Of a stretch of 9,282 nucleotides of DNA, positions 1 to 5,417 are shown one piece after another. Numbering within the stretch: position 1 is the first letter of the stretch; the number at the start of each line of letters is the position of its first letter. Origin of the DNA: CAYHBO01 sp964354855 (GTDB taxonomy: Bacteria; Babelota; Babeliae; Babelales; RVW-14); the NCBI GenBank assembly GCA_964354855.1, contig CAYHBO010000053.1, positions 1 to 9,282 of the forward strand, read 5' to 3'. A program made the translations under genes and the position numbers. Under the pieces are notes generated by a model, which did no database searches, was not told the origin of the DNA, and was given only the letters and a program-made list of their open reading frames with translations.

Positions 1-509
1 AAATCAATTTCACCAATGGTGCTGGTGAAACTAGCAGGAGACGCAGCTGCCTGAATCGAATCTTTAGCCTTCACTTCACGTTTTTTTTTTACTTCTGTTG
101 TCGGAGTTGAAGATGGTTCAAATGAATTAAAACTATCACTTGATTCCTCACCAGAACTAGCCTCATCACCTTGAGACATTGATGAACCCAAGAAGGTTAC
201 ACGGTCAGCAACAATGTAATGTTTGCTGCGCTTTACACCGTTATCTTCCCATGAGTCGAGCTTCAATCTGCCTTCAATCAAAACAGATTTCCCTTTTTGA
301 AGATATTGTTGGCAACTATCCGCTTGTGCGCCCCATACTTCAACATCAACAAAACAAACTTCTTGGTTCATAGCACCGGTTTGTTTGTTTTTAAATTGAC
401 GATTAGATGCAAGCCCCAAGCGACACACAGAATGACCTGAGGTTAATTGTTTACGATCAGGGTCTCTAGTAAGATTCCCCATCATGATAATGCGATTAAA
501 ACTTGCCAT
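1..509 (-). CDS. ssb: Single-stranded DNA-binding protein Ssb (C-terminus cut by window edge)
   Basis: Ssb coats single-stranded DNA during replication, repair and recombination. The frame is open from the ATG at 509-507 to the left edge, giving 169 visible residues. The N-terminus (MASFNRIIMMGNLTRDP) and the FVDVEVWG segment around residue 53-60, followed by LIEGRLKLDSW at 77-87, are typical of the OB-fold domain, which ends near residue 108. After it comes a low-complexity linker rich in Ser, Glu, Thr and Lys, as expected in bacterial Ssb; the acidic tip that recruits partner proteins would lie outside the window. An AAGGAA ribosome binding site (515-520) sits 5 nt before the start. The gene follows lpxB on the same strand after a 96-nt gap. 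The linker contains a run of ten A in the coding strand (81-90) encoding part of Val-Lys-Lys-Lys; the frame stays open through it. Confidence 0.95.
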   Translation of the reverse strand, partial: MASFNRIIMMGNLTRDPDRKQLTSGHSVCRLGLASNRQFKNKQTGAMNQEVCFVDVEVWGAQADSCQQYLQKGKSVLIEGRLKLDSWEDNGVKRSKHYIVADRVTFLGSSMSQGDEASSGEESSDSFNSFEPSSTPTTEVKKKREVKAKDSIQAAASPASFTSTIGEID

Positions 510-605
510 AGCTGTTCCTTTAAATAATGGTTATTTTGTTTTTTACCCAATGAAGAAAATGTTAAAATCAGGTTATCAGAAAATTTGTTTTCCACAAAAT
601 ATGCT

Positions 606-1712
606 TTAGATTTTCGCCATTTCATGAGAAAAAAGATTTTGTACCGCCACAAGTTTTGCCTTTTGTTGTCGATAAAAATCTGCATTACCACGAAAACTTT
701 TATAGATCTTCTCAGCTTCTTGTAAAAGTAATACCGGCGTACAACGCTCCTGAATAAATTCTGGATACACCGGTGTTGGCATTAATAAATTTGGTAACGC
801 CATCTGAGTTATGTAAGCAAAACGTTTCGCTATAAAATACGTTATTGGCGAAGTTTTATACATCACCAATGCCGGTACTTTTAAGAGAGCCAGCTCCAGC
901 GTCACGGTCCCCGGTTTGGTAATGGCAAAGCAGCACTGTTGTAACACACGATTTTTTTCATCATCACCTTCTACCACTGTAACCAAACTACTTAACCCAA
1001 CAAGTACTAATTGTTCGTGAATAAACGCAGGAGACAATGATGCCGGCCGCGGAAAAACAAATTTTATTTCAGGAAATCGTTCATGTAACCGTTTTACTAC
1101 TTCACCCATAATCGGCAATAATTTTTTAATCTCTTGCGTACGTGATCCCGGCAACAACGCAACGGTAGCAGTTTGGGCAACGTCATGAGAAAGATATGAC
1201 TTTAACCGATCATACACCGGGTTGCCTTGCCATACCACTTGCATGCCATGCTCACGATACCATGCAACTTCGAATGGAAAGATAACAATCACATCATCAG
1301 TATATTTCTTTAAGTTCGACAGACGCCCTTTTCTCGCACACCAAAGCTGCGGCGGCGACAGGTAAGTAATTTTGATAGCAGGATTTTTTTGTTTTAGTTT
1401 TTTTGCAACGCGCATGTTAAAACCAGGAAAATCGATCAGCACAACCTCATCAAATTTCTGCTCAATTAAATAATCAACAACTCGATTGATGCTTGCTAGG
1501 AGCCGTGGGATATGACGTATAATTTCAACAATGCCAACAACATTTAAATTTTCGATACGATCAAAAAGTTTTACCCCAACCGCTTGTAACGCATCTCCAC
1601 CAATAGCTTCTAGGTAATATTTCTCAGGACTATTTGCTAAGTGTTTTTTAACATACCAAGCACCAAGCTGATCGCCCGACTGTTCACCTGCTAAAAAAAA
1701 TAAACGCTTCAT
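606..1712 (-). CDS. lpxB: Lipid-A-disaccharide synthase LpxB
   Basis: LpxB (glycosyltransferase family 19) joins UDP-2,3-diacylglucosamine to lipid X to make the lipid A disaccharide, at the inner face of the inner membrane. The 368-residue product is close to the usual ~380. Visible family segments in order are AGEQSGDQLGA (8-18), the IDFPGFN region, YLSPPQLWCARKGR (equivalent of the SPxxWAWR block), FPFE, WQGNP, LLPGSRTQEI, KPGTVTLE (equivalent of the usual SGTxTLE block) and PNLL with PEFIQE near the end. The start at 1712 was chosen because the frame extends 21 codons further upstream but only MKRLFFLAGEQSGD matches the family N-terminus. Its ATG overlaps the stop of the upstream coiled-coil gene as ATGA, with no strong ribosome binding site, so translational coupling is likely. 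Variants: Pro in KPGT where I remember Ser, and GNP where GHP is common. Its presence implies lipid A and an outer membrane. Confidence 0.95.
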   Translation of the reverse strand: MKRLFFLAGEQSGDQLGAWYVKKHLANSPEKYYLEAIGGDALQAVGVKLFDRIENLNVVGIVEIIRHIPRLLASINRVVDYLIEQKFDEVVLIDFPGFNMRVAKKLKQKNPAIKITYLSPPQLWCARKGRLSNLKKYTDDVIVIFPFEVAWYREHGMQVVWQGNPVYDRLKSYLSHDVAQTATVALLPGSRTQEIKKLLPIMGEVVKRLHERFPEIKFVFPRPASLSPAFIHEQLVLVGLSSLVTVVEGDDEKNRVLQQCCFAITKPGTVTLELALLKVPALVMYKTSPITYFIAKRFAYITQMALPNLLMPTPVYPEFIQERCTPVLLLQEAEKIYKSFRGNADFYRQQKAKLVAVQNLFSHEMAKI

Positions 1713-2284
1713 GCAAGCTTCAGACAGGAATGAGTATTGAACGATGTTTGCACGCTTTTCGTTTGAGTCACACAAATTTGTACTGACAAGACAACACCAT
1801 TAACCAGATCATCAAACGATTTGTCTTGCTTAACTTCAAGCTTGCTCTGTTCTGTTTTGATTTGAGTAAGCAACGTACCTACCAACGATAATGCCTCTTG
1901 CATCCTTTTATACGCACCCTGCAACTCTTGCTTTGATGCTTTTTTAAATGGCTTTTGGTTTTCAATTAATTTTTCTAATACCTCAGAACAATGCTGCTGC
2001 AATGATGCAACCTCAACCTGCCATGTACCAAGCTCTTGATGTAAGCGTGCCGTTTCTTTTTTTGATGCAATCGCTACATGAAAATGCCCAAGCTGCTTGC
2101 TCAGTGAAATTGAATGTTTAAACAGATCTCGCGCTGTTTCACCGAGCATCTCTTTTAACGTGTTTGCTGAATGTTTATTAAGTTTTTTTTCATCCGACTT
2201 AACAATAAACGTGCTTGCTTGTTGAGCTTGCACAGAACCAAAACACAAACCGGTTAGCACCAACATTAATAACTTTTTCTTCAT
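1709..2284 (-). CDS. Exported coiled-coil protein of unknown function
   Basis: I do not recognise a family. The 191-residue product starts with a clear Sec signal peptide (MKKKLLMLVLTGLCFGSVQA, likely cleaved after VQA near residue 20). The mature part is predicted almost wholly helical, with heptad-like stretches rich in Lys, Glu, Gln and Leu (for example around residues 78-150), suggesting a periplasmic or surface coiled coil. Three Cys occur in the mature part (about 99, 171 and 187). An AAGGA site (2290-2294) sits 5 nt before the ATG. The stop overlaps the lpxB start by 4 nt (ATGA), so the two are probably cotranscribed and coupled. Placement before lpxB might mean an envelope role, like Skp-type chaperones that sit near lpx genes in other bacteria, but no Skp signature could be confirmed. 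That link is inference from position and helical content only. Confidence 0.75.
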   Translation of the reverse strand: MKKKLLMLVLTGLCFGSVQAQQASTFIVKSDEKKLNKHSANTLKEMLGETARDLFKHSISLSKQLGHFHVAIASKKETARLHQELGTWQVEVASLQQHCSEVLEKLIENQKPFKKASKQELQGAYKRMQEALSLVGTLLTQIKTEQSKLEVKQDKSFDDLVNGVVLSVQICVTQTKSVQTSFNTHSCLKLA

Positions 2285-2323
2285 ATAAATCCTTCATGAA
2301 TTACCTACTTTTACGACCTTTTT

Positions 2324-2346
2324 ACGCCATCCTCGCGAACGCAGGA
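2324..2346 (-). repeat. Degenerate inverted copy of the 2382-2417 palindromic repeat
   Basis: Read on the plus strand, this segment matches the reverse complement of the 2386-2414 palindrome at 21 of 24 positions, including an unbroken 15-base block (CATCCTCGCGAACGC). Its right arm has decayed, so it no longer forms a long stem. It lies about 40 bp upstream of the coiled-coil gene start. It appears to be a second, older or partial insertion of the same element in the opposite orientation. Confidence 0.6.
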
Positions 2347-2381
2347 AAGCTTCAATTTAAAAAAACACTATTAAACGCTCA

Positions 2382-2417
2382 GATACGTCATCCCCGCGTT
2401 CGCGAGGATGACGTATC
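2382..2417. repeat. REP-like palindromic repeat, 12-bp perfect arms
   Basis: GATACGTCATCC (2382-2393) pairs perfectly with GGATGACGTATC (2406-2417). Inside, after one C-A mismatch, CGCG pairs with CGCG around TT, so the whole 36-base unit folds as one hairpin. The core CGTCATCCCCGCG/CGCGAGGATGACG resembles the dispersed intergenic palindromes (REP-type) found in many bacterial genomes. It is GC-richer than its AT-rich surroundings and lies outside genes. Function is unknown; such elements can act as transcript stabilisers, attenuators or targets of RAYT-type transposases. Confidence 0.75.
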
Positions 2418-2503
2418 GATGTACATTTCAATGCAGACAGCATAACAAAAAACGTCGGCTTAAAAAGCTTTTTTCTTAGGGAGCGACGGTTAGTCATCAA
2501 AGC

Positions 2504-2535
2504 AAAATAGCCACAGGCAAACCCATGGCTATTTT
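2504..2535 (-). terminator. Candidate terminator after the small exported gene
   Basis: AAAATAGCCA (2504-2513) and TGGCTATTTT (2526-2535) form a perfect 10-bp stem with a 12-nt loop. The hairpin begins 25 nt downstream of the stop codon of the 44-residue gene on the minus strand, and the stem ends in TTTT followed by GCTTTG. The T tract is modest. On the plus strand the stem is followed by CAATTTTTTT, so it could also work in that direction, although no plus-strand gene leads into it. Confidence 0.5.
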
Positions 2536-2559
2536 CAATTTTTTTAGAAGCAGTAAAAA

Positions 2560-2694
2560 CTACTTAGCAACTTCTGTTGATTCTTTTTCAACTACCGTTG
2601 TTTCTGTTTCTGTTGTTTTTGTTTCAACATCATCAGCAGCTACATAACTGAAAACTGATCCAACCAACGCAAGAACAAGCATACTTTTTTTCAT
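2560..2694 (-). CDS. Small exported protein, 44 residues, Thr/Glu/Lys-rich
   Basis: I do not recognise a family. The reading frame begins at the ATG at 2694 and ends with TAG at 2560. Residues 1-20 form a signal peptide (MKKSMLVLALVGSVFSYVAA) with a likely cut after VAA. The mature part is only about 24 residues, made almost entirely of Asp, Val, Glu, Thr and Lys (DDVETKTTETETTVVEKEST). An AAGGA site (2700-2704) sits 5 nt before the ATG. The leader AAGGATTTATATGAA is identical to that of the coiled-coil gene at 2284, and the signal peptides are alike, so the two starts may share ancestry or one may be a truncated duplicate. A downstream hairpin (2504-2535) supports a real transcription unit. 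It could be a small periplasmic or surface peptide, or the remnant of a longer gene. Confidence 0.6.
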   Translation of the reverse strand: MKKSMLVLALVGSVFSYVAADDVETKTTETETTVVEKESTEVAK

Positions 2695-2745
2695 ATAAAT
2701 CCTTTAAACATAAAAATGTACTTTTCATAGATGACTATTCAAAAA

Positions 2746-2763
2746 TAATTACTGCAGTAATTA
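2746..2763 (-). terminator. 18-bp perfect palindrome followed by T tract, likely pgsA terminator
   Basis: TAATTACTGCAGTAATTA is perfectly self-complementary. On the minus strand it lies 52 nt downstream of the pgsA stop and is followed at once by a T-rich run (TTTTTG), so it can fold as an AT-rich stem with a TGCA loop and act as an intrinsic terminator. It also lies about 52 nt upstream of the small exported gene, where a dyad of this kind could instead be a repressor site. The sequence alone does not decide between the two. Confidence 0.5.
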
Positions 2764-2815
2764 CGAAACATCTTAATACAAGGCATGAAAAAATCAATAT
2801 GAACTATTAGATAAT

Positions 2816-3427
2816 TTATAAAGAACGATCTCGAGCTTGTGACCAGCACCTAAACCCCTTGACCATATAGTGCAAAAGCGACACAACAGAAAGAATGGTT
2901 AATACCCATAAGCTAAACTTATAGGTCCTAATCGGCGACCAATGAGCAAAATAGCAGATAAATAACCAGAGAATAAACAGCAACTGAAAGCAAGTGGTCA
3001 CTTTACCCCAAATCGTTGGCGCAACTACAAACTTACTATCAACGCACATCACCACATATGTCCCTACCAGAAGAATGAACTCACGCAATAAAACAATCAC
3101 AAAAAACCATTCCGGGATCGGAAACAATGGCGACGGCAAGAATGCTAATGCACCAAAAGAAACACTGAGAAATATTTTATCTGCTATAGGATCAAGCATT
3201 TTTCCCAACGATGTTTGATCTTTGAAAAGTCGTGCAATGTACCCATCAAAAAAGTCGGTCGCCGCTGCAGCAAAAAAAAGCCAAAAAGCAACGGTCCAAA
3301 GTTGAAGATAAATCACCATAACAACGCATGGAGCAAGAAAGATCCGTGATGCGGTCAACACATTTGAAACGGTAACCCAACGCTTATCACCATAAATACC
3401 AAAAAAAGACGGCTGTTGTTTATGCAT
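2816..3427 (-). CDS. pgsA: CDP-diacylglycerol--glycerol-3-phosphate 3-phosphatidyltransferase (PgsA)
   Basis: PgsA makes phosphatidylglycerophosphate from CDP-diacylglycerol and glycerol-3-phosphate in the inner membrane, the committed step to phosphatidylglycerol and cardiolipin. The 203-residue product carries the complete CDP-alcohol phosphatidyltransferase signature D-x2-D-G-x2-A-R-x8-G-x3-D-x3-D, with D58, D61, G62, A65, R66, G75, D79 and D83 all intact. The N-terminal VSNVLTASRIFLAP segment matches the PNxLTxxR start of the first helix in PgsA proteins. About five or six hydrophobic helices follow, and the C-terminus is basic. Another family member, such as phosphatidylserine synthase, is less likely given length and N-terminus. 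The ribosome binding site is weak (AGAG about 6 nt upstream). A promoter candidate lies in the 126-bp divergent region shared with yhhQ. Confidence 0.93.
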   Translation of the reverse strand: MHKQQPSFFGIYGDKRWVTVSNVLTASRIFLAPCVVMVIYLQLWTVAFWLFFAAAATDFFDGYIARLFKDQTSLGKMLDPIADKIFLSVSFGALAFLPSPLFPIPEWFFVIVLLREFILLVGTYVVMCVDSKFVVAPTIWGKVTTCFQLLFILWLFICYFAHWSPIRTYKFSLWVLTILSVVSLLHYMVKGFRCWSQARDRSL

Positions 3428-3507
3428 AAAACTCTAAAAACCTAATACTATGAGAAAATTTTAACCATGAAGCGTTTCTCTAAATCGAAAAATCACGCTA
3501 CACTGGT

Positions 3508-3536
3508 ATTCTATCTATAAAATCATTAACCCTCAA
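3508..3536 (-). promoter_or_regulatory. Candidate sigma70-type promoter for pgsA
   Basis: On the minus strand TTGAGG (3531-3536) and TAGAAT (3508-3513) are separated by 17 nt and match the -35 and -10 consensus at 4 and 5 of 6 positions. The predicted start near 3501 would give a leader of about 74 nt before pgsA. It lies in the divergent pgsA/yhhQ gap. No equally good promoter was seen for yhhQ on the other strand. Confidence 0.4.
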
Positions 3537-3553
3537 ATATTAAACATAAATCC

Positions 3554-4228
3554 ATGAATGAACTGTTATTTATGGCCCATGCGGTCACCGTAGCCATCAG
3601 TGCCCTTATAGCACTTAGACTTGGCAAAGACGCCCTGGTAGGGTTTGTATGCCTCTTAAGTATCCTCTCAAACCTCTTTATCAGCAAACAGATCGCCCTT
3701 TTTGGCTGCAATGTAACCGGCGGCGAGGTATTTGCGGTTGGGGCTATTTTCGGATTAAACTTGCTGCAAGAATTTTTCGGGCGCGACATCGTCAGAAAAA
3801 CCATCAGCATCAACTTTTTTATGCTGTTTTTTTATCTCGGCATGAGTCAGATGCATCTTTGGTATCTACCAAACCAGTATGACACTATGCAGACTCATTT
3901 TTCAGCTATCCTAGCCATCATGCCACGCATTACGCTGGCATCAATTATTACCTACCTGCTGGTACAATGCTTCGACATGTTTTTTTATCGTGGCTTAAAA
4001 TCACTATGCTCCGGCCGTTATCTGTTGCTACGCACGACGATAGCTCTGGTCTGCAGTCAGTTACTCGATACGATTCTCTTCACCTACCTTGGTCTTTATG
4101 GCGCTGTAGCTTCACCATGGCAAATAATTTTAGTAAGTATCATCATTAAGCTGATTGCTATTGCCAGTACCTCACCATTCATTTTACTCGCAAAAAAAAT
4201 TGTTTCCTTCAGGAACCCTCATGGATAA
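3554..4228 (+). CDS. yhhQ: Queuosine precursor transporter, YhhQ/VUT family
   Basis: This is an inner-membrane protein of the YhhQ (DUF165, VUT) family, which imports queuosine precursors: preQ0/preQ1 in Escherichia coli and, as reported for chlamydial relatives, queuine. The 224-residue product is strongly hydrophobic with about six membrane helices (roughly 8-22, 27-45, 57-72, 84-100, 118-138, 160-182 and 189-213, some possibly shorter or re-entrant). Family-like segments are SNLFISKQIALFG (39-51), the LNLLQEFFGRDIVRK block (68-82) and SQLLDT (168-173). The ATG at 3554 has no clear ribosome binding site; Met7 is a possible alternative start. The gene overlaps tgt by 8 nt, so transporter and enzyme are very likely one operon. 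That context strongly supports the queuosine assignment over a generic membrane protein. Confidence 0.9.
   Translation: MNELLFMAHAVTVAISALIALRLGKDALVGFVCLLSILSNLFISKQIALFGCNVTGGEVFAVGAIFGLNLLQEFFGRDIVRKTISINFFMLFFYLGMSQMHLWYLPNQYDTMQTHFSAILAIMPRITLASIITYLLVQCFDMFFYRGLKSLCSGRYLLLRTTIALVCSQLLDTILFTYLGLYGAVASPWQIILVSIIIKLIAIASTSPFILLAKKIVSFRNPHG
4211..4214 (+). promoter_or_regulatory. Ribosome binding site that fixes the tgt start
   Basis: AGGA lies inside the end of yhhQ, 6 nt before the ATG at 4221. The tgt frame stays open 22 codons further upstream, but that extension lies within yhhQ and does not look like Tgt. This site together with the MDKTFSFKVLHTSKKS start supports 4221 and an 8-nt overlap with yhhQ. 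Confidence 0.75.
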
Positions 4229-5354
4229 AACGTTTTCATTCAAAGTACTGCACACATCAAAAAAATCACGCGCACGTGTTGGACAAATTATTACCCCACA
4301 TGGAGTAATTGACACCCCAAACTTTGTGGCCGTTGGTACCAATGGCACCTTAAAATCACTTGATAGCAAGATGGTTGAGCAGAGTGGGCTACAGCTCATG
4401 TTTTGCAACACCTATCACCTCATGATTCAGCCGGGCGTTGAAACCATTAAGCAGGCCGGTGGCATTCATACATTTATGAATCGTCAGCACCCGATCATCA
4501 CCGACTCTGGCGGTTTCCAAGTGTTTAGCTTACTCTACGGTAATGTTTCCAATGAAATCAAAAGCAAGGGTACGAAAAAACACGATGCCAGTGTGACCAA
4601 AATTACTGAAGAAGGTGTGCTGTTCAGGTCATACCGTGATGGCGCCGCCATCATGCTTACCGCTGAAAAATCGATCTTAGCACAAAAAGATATCGGTGCC
4701 GACATCATGATCAGCTTTGATGAACTGCCACCCTACCATATCTCGCCACAGAAACTTAAACACTCATTTGAACGGACCCATCGATGGGAAACACGATCTT
4801 TAGAAACGCATCTAAGCAACCCATCAGACCAGGCACTATATGCCGTTATTCATGGCGGCATCGATAAAGAGCTCCGTAAAAAAAGTTGTGAAATATTGAG
4901 TGCACAAGCATTTGATGGATTTGGCATTGGCGGCAGCGTTGGAAAAAATCGTGAAGAAATGATTGATATGTTAACGTTCATGATGCCGTTACTTCCTGAA
5001 GATAAGCCTAACCACTTGCTTGGCATTGGTGATTTACCATCACTTGAAGCATCCATCCCCTTAGGCATTGATACGTTTGATAGTGCTCATCCAACCAAAG
5101 CGGCACGTCATGGATTATTGTTTACAAAAAAGGGATCGATACGCGCCATCAAGAGCGGCAACGCTACGGTGTTTAGACCCATTGAAGATGACTGTATGTG
5201 TTGGACCTGCCAAAACTATACCTTGGCGTACTTATGTCATCTCTTCAAAGCAAATGAGCTTACCGCTTTCACGTTAGCAACCATTCACAATGTACACTTC
5301 ATGGTACAGCTCATGGCTGAGTATCGAAGAAAAATTCTTAATGACGAAATTTAA
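4221..5354 (+). CDS. tgt: tRNA-guanine transglycosylase Tgt, probable queuine-type pocket
   Basis: Tgt replaces guanine-34 of tRNAs with GUN anticodons (Asp, Asn, His, Tyr) by a queuosine precursor base in the cytoplasm. The 377-residue product has normal length. D95 in TDSGGFQ (general acid/base) and D284 in GIDTFDS (nucleophile) are present. Zinc ligands C325, C327, C330 and H356 have the usual C-x-C-x2-C-x25-H spacing. The pocket differs from the preQ1-type bacterial enzyme. The usual FDECTP is FDELPP (L169 replaces the Cys equivalent to Zymomonas C158). The usual GGLAVGE loop is GGSVGK (237-242), one residue shorter and lacking the Glu. MFDCVxPTRxARNG has become TFDSAHPTKAARHG. I remember the same kinds of changes in Chlamydia Tgt, reported to use queuine directly. 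Use of queuine here is inference; the Tgt assignment itself is very secure. Confidence 0.97.
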   Translation: MDKTFSFKVLHTSKKSRARVGQIITPHGVIDTPNFVAVGTNGTLKSLDSKMVEQSGLQLMFCNTYHLMIQPGVETIKQAGGIHTFMNRQHPIITDSGGFQVFSLLYGNVSNEIKSKGTKKHDASVTKITEEGVLFRSYRDGAAIMLTAEKSILAQKDIGADIMISFDELPPYHISPQKLKHSFERTHRWETRSLETHLSNPSDQALYAVIHGGIDKELRKKSCEILSAQAFDGFGIGGSVGKNREEMIDMLTFMMPLLPEDKPNHLLGIGDLPSLEASIPLGIDTFDSAHPTKAARHGLLFTKKGSIRAIKSGNATVFRPIEDDCMCWTCQNYTLAYLCHLFKANELTAFTLATIHNVHFMVQLMAEYRRKILNDEI

Positions 5355-5359
5355 ATGGA

Positions 5360-5386
5360 ATAGGGGCGATTATTTATCACCCCTAT
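5360..5386. terminator. Hairpin between convergent tgt and the phosphoesterase gene
   Basis: ATAGGGGCGAT (5360-5370) pairs with ATCACCCCTAT (5376-5386) across a 5-nt loop, with a single C-A mismatch in 11 positions. It occupies the 63-bp gap between the tgt stop and the end of the minus-strand gene, the expected place for a two-way terminator. T tracts are weak in both directions (TATTCCATTTAAATTT on the minus side), so it could instead mainly protect 3' ends. Confidence 0.55.
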
Positions 5387-5417
5387 AAAAACAAATTATA
5401 TTTCTAAAAACTATTCC

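Larger units (their letters stand above)
2285..2559. other. Non-coding stretch with palindromic repeats and hairpins
   Basis: No convincing gene lies here. The stretch holds a degenerate repeat copy (2324-2346), a long palindrome (2382-2417), a short GCTT-AAA-AAGC hairpin followed by T residues (about 2458-2474), and a 10-bp hairpin (2504-2535) after the small exported gene. An open plus-strand frame across it (2215-2445) encodes an RHPRVREDDV string. That is simply the translation of the palindrome and is a common artefact where such repeats occur. Confidence 0.7.

Noticed and set aside
179..373. Plus-strand open frame of 64 codons
   Set aside because: It lies wholly antisense to ssb and has no recognisable features.
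482..691. Minus-strand open frame of 69 codons between lpxB and ssb
   Set aside because: It overlaps the end of lpxB and the start of ssb in another frame, has no family features and no ribosome binding site that stands out.
1713..1775. Longer lpxB start at 1775 (21 extra residues)
   Set aside because: The extension overlaps the end of the coiled-coil gene and does not resemble an LpxB N-terminus; the ATG at 1712 does.
2215..2445. Plus-strand open frame of 76 codons
   Set aside because: It overlaps the start of the coiled-coil gene on the other strand and its C-terminal part (RHPRVREDDV) is the translation of the palindromic repeat, a known source of false genes.
2453..2490. Short outer inverted repeat CGTCG/CGACG around a GCTT-AAA-AAGC hairpin
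   Set aside because: The stems are short and there is no plus-strand gene to terminate; noted in the intergenic entry but not called as a separate feature.
4155..4220. Longer tgt start at 4155 (22 extra residues)
   Set aside because: It lies inside yhhQ; the AGGA site and family N-terminus support 4221.
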